Source: Tyzzerella sp. (GTDB lineage Bacteria > Bacillota > Clostridia > Lachnospirales > Lachnospiraceae). From it: a stretch of DNA of 64,000 bases. Position numbers and translations under genes: made by a program. A model generated the notes under the pieces. It did no database searches. It saw only the letters and a program-made list of their open reading frames with translations, and was not told the origin of the DNA. Below are positions 43,149-51,905 of this stretch, in pieces (position 1 is the first letter of the stretch; each line of letters starts with the position of its first letter). The DNA lies in NCBI GenBank assembly GCA_017472665.1, contig JAFUOS010000001.1, positions 1-64,000 of the forward strand. Reading direction: 5' to 3'.

Positions 43149-44480
43149 ATGGAAAGAGAAGAATTAATATCTATGGTTCGCGCTGTGCAGAATGGCGATG
43201 AAGATTCTAAGACAGCGCTTTACGATACATTTCATGACAATTTATATCATTACATAATGAAAACTGTGAAGGATCCAGAATTGGCGCTGGATCTTACACA
43301 GGATGCTTTTATAGAAATATTTCAAACAATCAATTCTTTGAAAGAACCTGCTGCATTTGTGACCTGGAGTAGAAAAATTGCTTATCACAGATGTACGGCA
43401 TATTTCAGGAAACGCAGGGAATTGTTAGCAGACGAGGAGGAAGAAGGCAATTCCTTATTTGATACCCTTGTTGAGGAAAGAGAAGAATTCATTCCTGATG
43501 AAGCGTTGGATAAGGAAGATTTCAAGCAAACAATCCATGCCATGATTCAGGCACTTCCAGAGGAACAACGTGTTGCAATTATGCTGAGATATTTTGAGGA
43601 ATTGTCCGTTAAGGAAATTGCAGAAATACAAGGTGTTACAGAAGGAACAGTCAAAAGCAGATTAAACTATGGTAGAAAAGCCATCAAGCAGGCTGTTGAG
43701 AGTTATGAGAAGAAAAACGGTGTCAAACTGCATATCGTTGGTGTTATTCCAATGTTACTGTGGCTCTTCAGAGAATACAGAATTGCAAATGGTATGCCGT
43801 TTATCAAGAAGACAGAGACTACCGTTGCGAAAGAAAGTGCCAAGGTAGGGGTAAAATTACTGGCAAAGAAAATTGTCACAGGCGTAGTGATAGCAACAGT
43901 TGTCACAGGCGGCGTGGCTGCGGGAAGTATGCTAATGTCCGGAACGATAGGAAATAGTGAGGCAAGTTTAAGAGCCAGTTTAGAAACAGAAATTGAAGAT
44001 TGGGGAAATCTGGACGGAGATGATATAGTGTACTTGTTGAGTGAGATTATGAATTACACGCAAAGTCACGGATATTATGAATTGAATGATATGGAGGATA
44101 GTACGCTCTTTACATACACAGGACTCTCTGATAAAAGTAAGATGAAAAATGCAGTAGTAACGGTTGTCGAACCGAATGAGCAAGTATATGCTTTATTAAT
44201 CCAGGTAAATAACCAAGAAGATATTGACGTATTAGTAAGCGAAATCAAAGCGAACCTGCGTCCTAACGAGTGGATATGGTATGGCGCAGAAAGCGGTGAC
44301 GATAGTAATGTTTGGAGCGATGTTTTTATAGAAGATTTCACTTTCTATACAAACGGAGATTTTATACTGGTTTCATCTGTAGATCAATCATTAGTGAATC
44401 GCAGAAAACGGTTGAGTACGGAAGCTATGAATGCAAGGTTAGACGTAATCGTAGAAGAATATGAATCAAGCGATAATTAG
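43149..44480 (+). CDS. Membrane-tethered ECF sigma factor with fused extracytoplasmic domain
   Basis: 443 aa. Residues about 1-180 are an ECF sigma-70 factor: region 2 with LALDLTQDAFIEIFQTI, and region 4 with LPEEQRVAIMLRYFEELSVKEIAEIQGVTEGTVKSRL (quoted in two parts: LPEEQRVAIMLRYF and VTEGTVKSRLNYGRKAI). A membrane segment follows at about 240-262 (IVTGVVIATVVTGGVAAGSML). The remaining about 180 residues face the outside and contain a domain with NAVVTVVEPNEQVYALLIQV. The usual separate anti-sigma gene is absent, so the sensor and anchor appear fused to the sigma factor. ATG 43149 follows AAAGGGG. Confidence 0.85.
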   Translation: MEREELISMVRAVQNGDEDSKTALYDTFHDNLYHYIMKTVKDPELALDLTQDAFIEIFQTINSLKEPAAFVTWSRKIAYHRCTAYFRKRRELLADEEEEGNSLFDTLVEEREEFIPDEALDKEDFKQTIHAMIQALPEEQRVAIMLRYFEELSVKEIAEIQGVTEGTVKSRLNYGRKAIKQAVESYEKKNGVKLHIVGVIPMLLWLFREYRIANGMPFIKKTETTVAKESAKVGVKLLAKKIVTGVVIATVVTGGVAAGSMLMSGTIGNSEASLRASLETEIEDWGNLDGDDIVYLLSEIMNYTQSHGYYELNDMEDSTLFTYTGLSDKSKMKNAVVTVVEPNEQVYALLIQVNNQEDIDVLVSEIKANLRPNEWIWYGAESGDDSNVWSDVFIEDFTFYTNGDFILVSSVDQSLVNRRKRLSTEAMNARLDVIVEEYESSDN

Positions 44481-44486
44481 CAGTAG

Positions 44487-44512
44487 GGGATGGTGATTTG
44501 CCGTCCCTTTTT
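44487..44512 (+). terminator. Terminator after the sigma-factor gene
   Basis: GGGATGG (44487-44493) pairs with CCGTCCC (44501-44507), then five T residues. Confidence 0.7.
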
Positions 44513-44642
44513 GAGTATCTGTTTTTCAAAGTCAAAATGAAACAACTTATGCAGAAAGATATGAATATTAAATTTTAAAAATTTTATGAAAAAATAAAAC
44601 CAATTTAAATCTTAATCCCCCCTTATCAATAGAAGGGATGGG

Positions 44643-44888
44643 ATGAAAACTATGAATGCAGCATTAGATAAAATATTTGAAAAAATTTTAAACGTGGAAG
44701 AAGCGATTCAGGCGATAGTGATTACAACAGATATTTTAAAAGAACATTATGACCGAGATGAGGAAAGAGAAACATATCATTTAATGCTTGGAATACATAA
44801 AAACGCCGAAAGTGTTGGTCTGGAAATGAAGGAAGTGATAAGAGATTTGGATAAAATTCTTTTAAACTATCAGGAAAAGAGGTGTTAG
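44643..44888 (+). CDS. Small helical protein, unknown function
   Basis: 81 aa. Predicted all-helical with many Glu and Lys (KTMNAALDKIFEKILNVEEAIQAIV; EETYHLMLGIHK-like middle ERETYHLMLGIHKNAESVG). It has AGAAGGG (44631-44637) upstream of ATG. No membrane segment. I do not recognise a family. It lies directly before the XRE regulator gene, in convergent orientation. Confidence 0.6.
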   Translation: MKTMNAALDKIFEKILNVEEAIQAIVITTDILKEHYDRDEERETYHLMLGIHKNAESVGLEMKEVIRDLDKILLNYQEKRC

Positions 44889-44912
44889 GAAAATGGTTCT
44901 CCCATTAATAAA

Positions 44913-44935
44913 AGCGTACTGAAAAATAGTACGCT
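44913..44935. terminator. Hairpin terminator, best for the minus-strand XRE gene
   Basis: AGCGTACT (44913-44920) pairs with AGTACGCT (44928-44935). The T run (TTTTATT) follows on the minus strand. Confidence 0.65.
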
Positions 44936-44945
44936 AATTAGGGCT

Positions 44946-45269
44946 TTACTTCCTATTCGATAGAAAATCAACAAGGTTTTGAATTATGGAGTATTCATCT
45001 GGAGATAATGCAGATAATTTCTCGGTAATGTCATTCATTTGCTGTTCGTCTCGTTTTCCATATAAAATGTAGTCGGCAGTTACATTTAAGTGTGTGCATA
45101 AATTTGCCAGATTTTCAGGGCGAATGGCTTTTTTTCCAAGCTCAATGCAAGAGATGGTTTGTAGGCTAACACCCATTTTTTCGGCAAGTTGTTCCTGGGT
45201 AAGTAGCAGTTCTTTTCTGCGTTGTGAAATTCGCATTCCCATGTTGGTTAAAAAAATATCATTGCTCAT
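44946..45269 (-). CDS. XRE-family regulator
   Basis: 107 aa. Helix-turn-helix domain RISQRRKELLLTQEQLAEKMGVSLQTISCIELGKK (residues about 12-46; the recognition helix SLQTISCIE) with ADYILYGKR-type tail, then a short helical C-terminus. The ATG at 45269 is preferred over a GTG 9 bases upstream because GGGG lies 8 bases before it. It is divergent to the surface-protein gene, and the palindrome in that promoter is a likely operator (inference). Confidence 0.88.
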   Translation of the reverse strand: MSNDIFLTNMGMRISQRRKELLLTQEQLAEKMGVSLQTISCIELGKKAIRPENLANLCTHLNVTADYILYGKRDEQQMNDITEKLSALSPDEYSIIQNLVDFLSNRK

Positions 45270-45350
45270 TGAAAACACCCCATTTTTACTTCGATATCAA
45301 TATTATATAGAAAATATAGTGATACATTAATCAACTATGGCATTAAAAGA

Positions 45351-45379
45351 TTGACAAATTACAATCATGGTTGTAATAT
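45351..45379 (+). promoter_or_regulatory. Consensus promoter with overlapping palindromic operator
   Basis: TTGACA (45351-45356), 17-base spacer, TAATAT (45374-45379). Inside the spacer and reaching the -10 is ATTACAA-tcatgg-TTGTAAT (45358-45377), a perfect 7-base dyad separated by 6 bases. A protein bound there would block RNA polymerase. The divergent XRE gene is the obvious candidate. Confidence 0.7.
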
Positions 45380-45441
45380 TATATTGGTATTTAAACGAAA
45401 TAATTCAAGAAGGTAGAGAAAAAGAAAGAGAGGGAAAAGAA

Positions 45442-47514
45442 GTGAAGAAGTTAAAAAATTTAAAAGGAAAAATACTTAGCTTCACATTAGCACTGGCGAT
45501 GATAGTATCTGTATTTGCTGGTGGAAATATGCTAGAAGTTGAGGCAGAAACGGACACAGTAACGTATGCGCCTTATTATGATGCCGAACAGAAAAAGGTA
45601 TGCGATGCGCCTAGTATTGGTACACGTATTTCTCCAACAGATATTTTCAGCGCTGGAAGTTTGAATGATGATGAGCGATTTGAATGGAAGGTTTATTTCA
45701 CGGAAGATAGTGTAAGAGATGGTTCTGAAAATCCAGGTCTATATTATGTTATTTATGCAGACCAAACAAGCGAAGCGTCTGGACTTGGAACATGGGATGA
45801 AAAGAATGATTGGATTGTAACAAATGTATATTTTGAAGAAAATGTGGTTGGAGATTTTAATAAGAGACTTGTTGTAGAAGGATATTCAGTAGAAGCACCA
45901 ACAATAATTTCACCAACAATATCATTTGATTGGAATGGATTATCTGCGTTTACCATTGGCGAATCCGTACCAAATGTAGAAGATGTGTTGGTGTCTGTGA
46001 CAGGCGAATCAATCAAAGATACATTTATGTTAGGGTTACAGATTAAGGCAACCCAAGAACACGTAAAAGCTGGTTATATTACAGACAGTATGTATTCAAA
46101 TGCGAAGGGCGGTTGGATAAGTGCAGAAGATTATAGTTCCGACTATAAAATTAGTGAGACTGATGTGTATGGATATGCCTTTGAACTGCAAACAGAAGAC
46201 ATACAAGACACATATCGTGTTTTGGCTCTTGTTGATAATGCAGATATAAAAAACAATATAAATGTAATCGCTGATGGTGTTGTTGTGGATATGGCATATG
46301 CTTACAGTTGTTATTATTTGTGTGATTTTGCAATGGTTTATCTTAATCTTGGAACAGGTGCTGACATTGAGGAAGCAATCAATCCAAGTACACAAGAACC
46401 AGTAACACCACCAGCAGATGATGATAAAGATCCAGTAACACCAGGGACTGGGTCGGGAGAAACTGTATTTACAGACGAAACAGCAGATGCTATCCTTGAT
46501 GCAAATGAAATTCTTGTAAATTGCACCAGTCAAAAGGTTTGGGAATCAACAGAAGAAGACCCGTATGCACTACCAGCACGTATTGTAAAAACCGAAGATG
46601 GCACAGAAAGTTACGAATTAGTTAGCTGGTATGATGCGGAAACATATATCCGCATTGATTATGTTTACACTTTTGTGGATGATACAGAACTTACATGGTT
46701 AAAAGATTTTAAAGATTCTGCGCATCCTGATTCAATGTATGATGTTACTTATCCGATTGTGTTACAAGATGCAGCAGGAAATATTTACGTTCAAATAACT
46801 TCTCATGGAATGCCAGAAGGCTCATGGAATGAAACAATTGGCGTTGTGCCAAAAGACATCTATGACGGATACATGGAATATGTAATTGGAAAATTGAGAG
46901 AAGAAGCATCTAATACAGAAAATGATTACAAAGGGCAACTCTCAAATGAATCAGATGTGAAAACAAAGGTTGAACTGACGAAAGAAGAAAAAGCAGCAAT
47001 CGCAGATGGGGAAGAATTAGAAATTGTATTGGTATTCAATGATGCAGGTACGAAAGCGGACAATGAAGAAAAGAAAGCCATTGAGAAAGAATTAGGGGCT
47101 AATAAACTTGGAACATTCCTCGACATTGATTTAATCAAAAAAATTGCTTCAACAGAAGTAGAAGTATCAGAGACAACAGGTCTCATTTCAATCACATTCG
47201 AAATGCCAGAAGCATTAAAGAACACGGACAAAAATGTGGTCAGAACTTATAAGATTATGAGATACCATGATGGCAAGGTTGATATCTTGGATGCTAATTA
47301 TGATGAAAAGACTGGATTTTTAACATTTGAAACAGATAAGTTTTCTACATATGCTGTAGTATATAGTGATGCTAAAGCAAATACTACAACGAACACAGCA
47401 ACAACCGTTCCACAGACAGGGGATACTTCAAATACAGTTTTATATGTTGCAATGTTATGTTTAGCAATGTGTGCTGTTACTGTAGTATTAAGAAAACAAA
47501 GATTACAAAAATAA
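45442..47514 (+). CDS. Large sortase-anchored surface protein
   Basis: 690 aa. Signal peptide (KKLKNLKGKILSFTLALAMIV then AEA cleavage-like site). The body is acidic with no family I recognise (TVTYAPYYDAEQKKVCDAPS, LQIKATQEHVKAGYITDS). A Pro/Thr/Asp linker sits near residue 340 (PVTPPADDDKDPVTPGTG). The C-terminus is a sortase signal: VPQTGDTSNTVLYVAMLCLAMCAVTVVL followed by RKQR (quoted here as VPQTGD, then hydrophobic segment and basic tail). The start is GTG 45442, with GAGAGGGAAAAGA upstream. The frame open further upstream is within the promoter. Confidence 0.82.
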   Translation: MKKLKNLKGKILSFTLALAMIVSVFAGGNMLEVEAETDTVTYAPYYDAEQKKVCDAPSIGTRISPTDIFSAGSLNDDERFEWKVYFTEDSVRDGSENPGLYYVIYADQTSEASGLGTWDEKNDWIVTNVYFEENVVGDFNKRLVVEGYSVEAPTIISPTISFDWNGLSAFTIGESVPNVEDVLVSVTGESIKDTFMLGLQIKATQEHVKAGYITDSMYSNAKGGWISAEDYSSDYKISETDVYGYAFELQTEDIQDTYRVLALVDNADIKNNINVIADGVVVDMAYAYSCYYLCDFAMVYLNLGTGADIEEAINPSTQEPVTPPADDDKDPVTPGTGSGETVFTDETADAILDANEILVNCTSQKVWESTEEDPYALPARIVKTEDGTESYELVSWYDAETYIRIDYVYTFVDDTELTWLKDFKDSAHPDSMYDVTYPIVLQDAAGNIYVQITSHGMPEGSWNETIGVVPKDIYDGYMEYVIGKLREEASNTENDYKGQLSNESDVKTKVELTKEEKAAIADGEELEIVLVFNDAGTKADNEEKKAIEKELGANKLGTFLDIDLIKKIASTEVEVSETTGLISITFEMPEALKNTDKNVVRTYKIMRYHDGKVDILDANYDEKTGFLTFETDKFSTYAVVYSDAKANTTTNTATTVPQTGDTSNTVLYVAMLCLAMCAVTVVLRKQRLQK

Positions 47515-47530
47515 TAAGCATATAGCTGAG

Positions 47531-47564
47531 CAGGGTTTGGAAAGTTCCAAACCCTGTTTTATTT
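47531..47564 (+). terminator. Terminator after the surface-protein gene
   Basis: CAGGGTTTGGAA (47531-47542) pairs with TTCCAAACCCTG (47545-47556), followed by TTTTATTT. Confidence 0.85.
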
Positions 47565-47711
47565 CGAAGGCTTTTCGATGAGTTCACTCCAAACACCTAT
47601 CCCGCCCCTTATCTTAACAAAATCTGTCAATTTTTGTTAACAGCAGTTGGTAGAAATCCTCTTCCCGCCCTAGTATAATATGTTAAAAATCATTGCAAAG
47701 GTGGGAAATAT

Positions 47712-48797
47712 ATGAGAAAATACTACGTAGACAACATCCGTTGGATTACCGTCTTATTGGTAGTCCTTTACCACGTAATCTATATGTACAATGGCGTGGC
47801 AACTGCAGGAGTAATCGGTCCGTTCCATGAGGTCCAATATCAAGATGCCCTGCAATACATTTTATATCCCTGGTTCATGGTAATCTTATTTATTGTATCC
47901 GGTATGAGTTCCAGATATTACTTGGAAAAGCATACGATAAAGGAATTCCTTGCAAACAGAACTAGGAAATTATTGGTACCGTCTACCATCGGTCTGTTCG
48001 TGTTTCAATGGATATTAGGCTATTTCAGTATGTCAATCAGCAACGCATTTGATACCATTTCAAGCACGGTTCCAAAAGTCATTTTATATCTCATTATGTC
48101 GGTATCTGGTACTGGCGTGCTTTGGTATATCCAAATGCTGTGGCTTTTTTCACTAGGTCTAGCGCTTATTCGAAAATGTGAAAAAGGAAAACTATATACG
48201 ATTTGCAAGAAGGTAAATCCGCTGCTTCTGGTTTTGATGGGAGTCGCAGTATGGGCAGCTGCTCAGATATTAAATACTCCAATCATTACGGTCTATCGTT
48301 TTGGCATATACGGACTTAGCTTTTTACTTGGATATTTTGTGTTTGCGCATGAGACCGTGATAGAAAAATTGAGTAAATATTGGCACATACTTGCGATTGC
48401 CGCAGTCATTCTGTGTGCGGGATATGTTTATTATTATTTTGGAGAAAATTATGCCGTAGAACCAGTTGTAAATAGTCCGTTTTCTGTCGTTTATGGTTGG
48501 ATAGCCGTTCTTGCAATATTTGCGGCGATGAAAAAATGGGGAGATTGCCAAACTACATTTTCGGCATGGATGACAAAGAAAAGTTTTGGCTTGTACGTGT
48601 TTCACTATCTGCCATTGTCAGTAGCAGCTTATTTTATGAATCGTTATACGGAGATGCCGGCATTGCCGTCGTATCTCATAGCTGGAGCGGCGGCTTTTTG
48701 GGGCGGATTTCTGTTGAATGAAATCATATCAAGAATTCCATTGCTCCGCTGGTGCGTACTTGGCATAAAGAAGGAGAAAAAGAATGTTTCACGATAA
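47712..48797 (+). CDS. Acyltransferase 3 family membrane protein
   Basis: 361 aa with about ten membrane segments. N-terminal YYVDNIRWITVLLVVLYHVIY (quoted to 20 residues: YVDNIRWITVLLVVLYHVIY) holds the conserved Arg and His of the family, plus NRTRKLLVPSTIGLFVF and YVFHYLPLSV near the end. Such proteins O-acetylate sugars, lipids or peptidoglycan. The acceptor is unknown. The last 14 bases overlap the next gene, so translation is coupled. Confidence 0.88.
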   Translation: MRKYYVDNIRWITVLLVVLYHVIYMYNGVATAGVIGPFHEVQYQDALQYILYPWFMVILFIVSGMSSRYYLEKHTIKEFLANRTRKLLVPSTIGLFVFQWILGYFSMSISNAFDTISSTVPKVILYLIMSVSGTGVLWYIQMLWLFSLGLALIRKCEKGKLYTICKKVNPLLLVLMGVAVWAAAQILNTPIITVYRFGIYGLSFLLGYFVFAHETVIEKLSKYWHILAIAAVILCAGYVYYYFGENYAVEPVVNSPFSVVYGWIAVLAIFAAMKKWGDCQTTFSAWMTKKSFGLYVFHYLPLSVAAYFMNRYTEMPALPSYLIAGAAAFWGGFLLNEIISRIPLLRWCVLGIKKEKKNVSR

Positions 48798-49194
48798 TTT
48801 AATTCAATTACGCAAAATCAATCATATGTCCCAGGAAGAACTGGCGGAAAAAATAGATGTGTCTCGTCAGACTTTATCAAAATGGGAAACAGGCATTTCA
48901 CTTCCAGATATCGAGAAGTGTAAGTTGTTGGCAGAGGTGTTCGGAGTGACACTGGATGATTTGGTTAATTATGAAAGTACTCTGTACGGTCTTGGTGTTC
49001 CACCTAGGGGGAAACACGCCTTTGGTATGGTGACTGTAGGGGAGAAAGGGCAGATTGTGATTCCAGCTAGGGCACGCAAGATTTTTGATATCAAGGCGGG
49101 CGACCAATTGCTGGTGTTAGGCGATGAGGAGCAGGGAATTGCGATTATAAAGGAGCAGGATGTTCTTAGGTGCTTCGCTAGGGCGGAAGAATAA
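48784..49194 (+). CDS. XRE helix-turn-helix fused to AbrB-like domain
   Basis: 136 aa. Residues about 5-65 are an XRE domain (MSQEELAEKIDVSRQTLSKWE). Residues about 80-130 are an AbrB/MazE-type swapped hairpin: FGMVTVGEKGQIVIPARARK, followed by FDIKAGDQLLVLGDEEQGIA. Both halves bind DNA in their own families, so this is a two-module regulator. It overlaps the acyltransferase gene by 14 bases. The target is unknown. Confidence 0.88.
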   Translation: MFHDNLIQLRKINHMSQEELAEKIDVSRQTLSKWETGISLPDIEKCKLLAEVFGVTLDDLVNYESTLYGLGVPPRGKHAFGMVTVGEKGQIVIPARARKIFDIKAGDQLLVLGDEEQGIAIIKEQDVLRCFARAEE

Positions 49195-49232
49195 GAATGC
49201 AGCCTTGGAGATATACCCTAAAAGACACAGCC

Positions 49233-49251
49233 CGCAACCTAAAGTTGCGGA
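49233..49251 (+). other. Stem-loop after the XRE-AbrB gene
   Basis: CCGCAAC-ctaaa-GTTGCGG (49233-49251), a perfect 7-bp stem without a T run. Confidence 0.45.
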
Positions 49252-49267
49252 GAAACTAATCGTCATA

Positions 49268-49296
49268 TTGCATAACAATCCCCCTTGTGTTATACT
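49268..49296 (+). promoter_or_regulatory. Promoter for the PRTase-like/ABC operon
   Basis: TTGCAT (49268-49273), 17-base spacer, TATACT (49291-49296), 44 bases before the ATG. Confidence 0.7.
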
Positions 49297-49340
49297 AAAC
49301 ATAGTAAAAATTCACAAAAACGACAACAAGGAGGCAGCAT

Positions 49341-49982
49341 ATGGACGAAAGATTAGTAGACCTTCGCTCGACGAAGAACCCAAAAGCCCGAATTAAAATT
49401 TTGAAAGGCCACTTTGCTACCAGCAACTCGCACATCAATACATATATCGATATGTCAACCGTAAAGGTTAGACATAATAACTGTAGAGAGACAGCGAAAG
49501 TATTAGCAGCAGAATATACACATACAACCTTGGTAGACACGATTGTATGTCTGGAAGAAACCGACACAATCGGAACATTTATGGCGGAACAGCTGGCAGA
49601 TATGAGTACTCATTCTTTGAGCAGAGGTAATAATATTTCCATTGTTTCTCCAGAATATCATCAGAATGGGCAGATTTTATTCCGCGATAATGTGCAGAGA
49701 ATGATTAAAAACAGCCAGGTGCTGATTCTTGCACCATCTATCACAACTGGAAAATCTGTGAAGCGCGCGATTGAAGCAGTTTTATATTATGGTGGAACCG
49801 TTTGTGGAATTTGTTCGGTGTTTAGTTCCATCCATAAGATTAATGGATTAGAAGTAAAGACGATTTTCACAAGCAAAGACCTCCCGGATTACCGTGCGTA
49901 TGCGCCAAATGAATGCCCGATGTGTAAGGAAGGCAAGCGCATTGAAGCGATTGTAAATAGTTACGGATATTCAAAGTTATAA
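49341..49982 (+). CDS. Phosphoribosyltransferase-like protein (orotate PRTase family)
   Basis: 213 aa. Type I PRTase fold: VDTIVCLEETDTIGTFMAEQLA and the loop VLILAPSITTGKSVKRAIEA (residues about 126-145). The loop keeps TTGKS that holds the PRPP phosphate, but the acidic pair just before it in most PRTases is replaced by Ala-Pro. A CPMCKEGKR cysteine pair sits near the C-terminus. It would be annotated as orotate phosphoribosyltransferase. Substrate is unsure. It is 36 bases upstream of an ABC importer operon and shares its promoter. Confidence 0.75.
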   Translation: MDERLVDLRSTKNPKARIKILKGHFATSNSHINTYIDMSTVKVRHNNCRETAKVLAAEYTHTTLVDTIVCLEETDTIGTFMAEQLADMSTHSLSRGNNISIVSPEYHQNGQILFRDNVQRMIKNSQVLILAPSITTGKSVKRAIEAVLYYGGTVCGICSVFSSIHKINGLEVKTIFTSKDLPDYRAYAPNECPMCKEGKRIEAIVNSYGYSKL

Positions 49983-50018
49983 TTATGTGAAAAATATATT
50001 TCTAAAGGAGATTTCATT

Positions 50019-50948
50019 ATGAAGAAAATTTCATCTGTTATTTTGGTATTTGTGCTTTGCACTGGTATGTGTCTGTCATTTACGGCTTGTGGTGATGACG
50101 GTGCAGATTTTACAGTTGGCGTTTGTCAACTTATGGAGCACGAATCACTTGATAAGGCAACACAGGGCTTTATTGACGCGTTAACAGAGGAACTTGAAAA
50201 AGAAGGAAAGACAGTTGCATTTGATACTCAGGTAGCGGGCGAAGCGAACCTTTGTACTACAGTTGTCAATACTTTCACAGCAAAAAAGGTTGACCTTATT
50301 ATGGCAAATGCGACACCTGCACTTCTCGCAGCAGCTAATGCAACTACAGAGATTCCAGTGCTTGGTACTTCCGTAACAGATTATTCCGATACTTTCTCAG
50401 GAAAAATTCCTGCTAACGTAAGTGGTACGTCAGATGCGGTTCCTTTTGACGAACAGGCAGAAATGATGATTAACACATTAAATCTCGTAGAAGGTGATAA
50501 GGTTGGTGTTATTTATTGTACTAACGAATCTAACTCTTTGATTCAGTATAATGCTGTAAAAGAACTTTTCGAGGAAGAAGGCATCGTTGTAGAGGCTTAC
50601 ACGTTTTCTGAAACTACAGAACTTCAGACAATTGCAACTTCTGCAGCTAATGAATGTAAGGCAATCTATGTTCCTTCAGACAATACAGTTGCAGATAATG
50701 ACAGTGTTGTAGGTACAGTTTGTTCTGACAAGAAAGTTCCTGTATATACAAGCTATGGCGGAAGCATCTGTTATGCAAGTTTAGCTATTGATTATTATGA
50801 ACTGGGTCAGGAAACGGGTAGAATGGCGGCAGATATCTTACTCGGTAACAAGAAGATTGCAGATATCGAGATTGCAACTCTTACGCCTACAGTAGAATAT
50901 AACGATGAGCTTTGCAAAGCACTTGGCATCACCGTTCCAGAAAACTAA
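50019..50948 (+). CDS. ABC substrate-binding lipoprotein, TrpX/PF04392-like
   Basis: 309 aa. Signal sequence and lipobox (LSFTAC, Cys at about residue 24). FTVGVCQLMEHESLDKATQGF, MANATPALLAAANATTEIPV and VPVYTSYGGSICYASLAIDY fit the ABC_sub_bind (PF04392) family, whose known members carry tryptophan or other small ligands. Site AAAGGAGATTTC. The PRTase-like gene lies upstream and the permease and ATPase follow, so a nucleobase-type ligand is possible but only inferred. Confidence 0.85.
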   Translation: MKKISSVILVFVLCTGMCLSFTACGDDGADFTVGVCQLMEHESLDKATQGFIDALTEELEKEGKTVAFDTQVAGEANLCTTVVNTFTAKKVDLIMANATPALLAAANATTEIPVLGTSVTDYSDTFSGKIPANVSGTSDAVPFDEQAEMMINTLNLVEGDKVGVIYCTNESNSLIQYNAVKELFEEEGIVVEAYTFSETTELQTIATSAANECKAIYVPSDNTVADNDSVVGTVCSDKKVPVYTSYGGSICYASLAIDYYELGQETGRMAADILLGNKKIADIEIATLTPTVEYNDELCKALGITVPEN

Positions 50949-50969
50949 TTAGAAATTCAGAGGTATATT

Positions 50970-51905
50970 ATGGCTTTTTTAAATGCATTGCCTGGCGCAG
51001 TGGCAGAAGGACTTATATGGGGATTGATGGCGATTGGCGTCTACATATCCTACAAAATACTTGATATTGCCGATTTGTCGGTGGACGGCTCTATTTGTAC
51101 GGGCGGTTGTGTTTGTGCAGTGATGCTCGCAAACGGATCGCCGGTATGGCTTAGCGTTGTTGCTGCTTTTTTGGCGGGTGTACTTGCGGGCATCCTAACG
51201 GGATTGCTTCACAGTGCTTTTGGCATACCAGCTATTCTCGCGGGTATTCTGACACAACTTATATTATATTCGGTGAATCTTTCGATACTTGGCAGCAAAT
51301 CGCTGGTTGCTATCGATCCGCGTGCAAATAATCTGCTGCTTCACATGAGCAATAACCCGCGCTCTATTGTGTCTGCAGGGTTGATTATTATAGCGGTGAT
51401 CATCCTGCTTTGGCTCTTCTTCTACACGGAAGTGGGGCTGACGCTTAAATCAACGGGCGATAATCCGGACATGAGCCGTGCGCAGGGTATTAATGTAAAA
51501 TTAAACAAAGTAATTGGGCTTGCGATTTCCAATGGAATTGTCGCATTGGCAGGTTCTCTGCTTGCTCAGTATAAAGGCTCTGCAAACATCAATGATGGTC
51601 GTGGCGCTATCGTTATCGGTCTGGCTGCAATCTACATAGGACTTTCGGTTTCCACAAAAATCAAACCGAACTTCGTTGTCAGTCTTATTGGAGTTATTGG
51701 CGGCGGCATCGTATACTACATTATCTACAATTTTGTTGTGCTTCTCGGTCTCAAAACCGACTATCTTAAGATGCTTTCAGCGATTATTGTTGCGTTGTTC
51801 CTTGCTGTGCCTTACTTAAAGGGCGAATACTTTGCCAAGAAACAACCGATAGTGATAACGGACTCTTCTGCTGAAAATAGCACGGGAGGTGACGTAAATG
51901 CTTAA
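50970..51905 (+). CDS. ABC permease (branched-chain/TrpY type)
   Basis: 311 aa with eight to ten membrane segments, of the LivH-like branched-chain permease fold. Motif: LVAIDPRANNLL, TLKSTGDNPDMSRAQGINVKLNK (quoted as STGDNPDMSRAQGINVKLNK) and NGIVALAGSLLAQYKGSANI. It partners the upstream PF04392 protein. The stop overlaps the ATPase start by 8 bases. Confidence 0.88.
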   Translation: MAFLNALPGAVAEGLIWGLMAIGVYISYKILDIADLSVDGSICTGGCVCAVMLANGSPVWLSVVAAFLAGVLAGILTGLLHSAFGIPAILAGILTQLILYSVNLSILGSKSLVAIDPRANNLLLHMSNNPRSIVSAGLIIIAVIILLWLFFYTEVGLTLKSTGDNPDMSRAQGINVKLNKVIGLAISNGIVALAGSLLAQYKGSANINDGRGAIVIGLAAIYIGLSVSTKIKPNFVVSLIGVIGGGIVYYIIYNFVVLLGLKTDYLKMLSAIIVALFLAVPYLKGEYFAKKQPIVITDSSAENSTGGDVNA

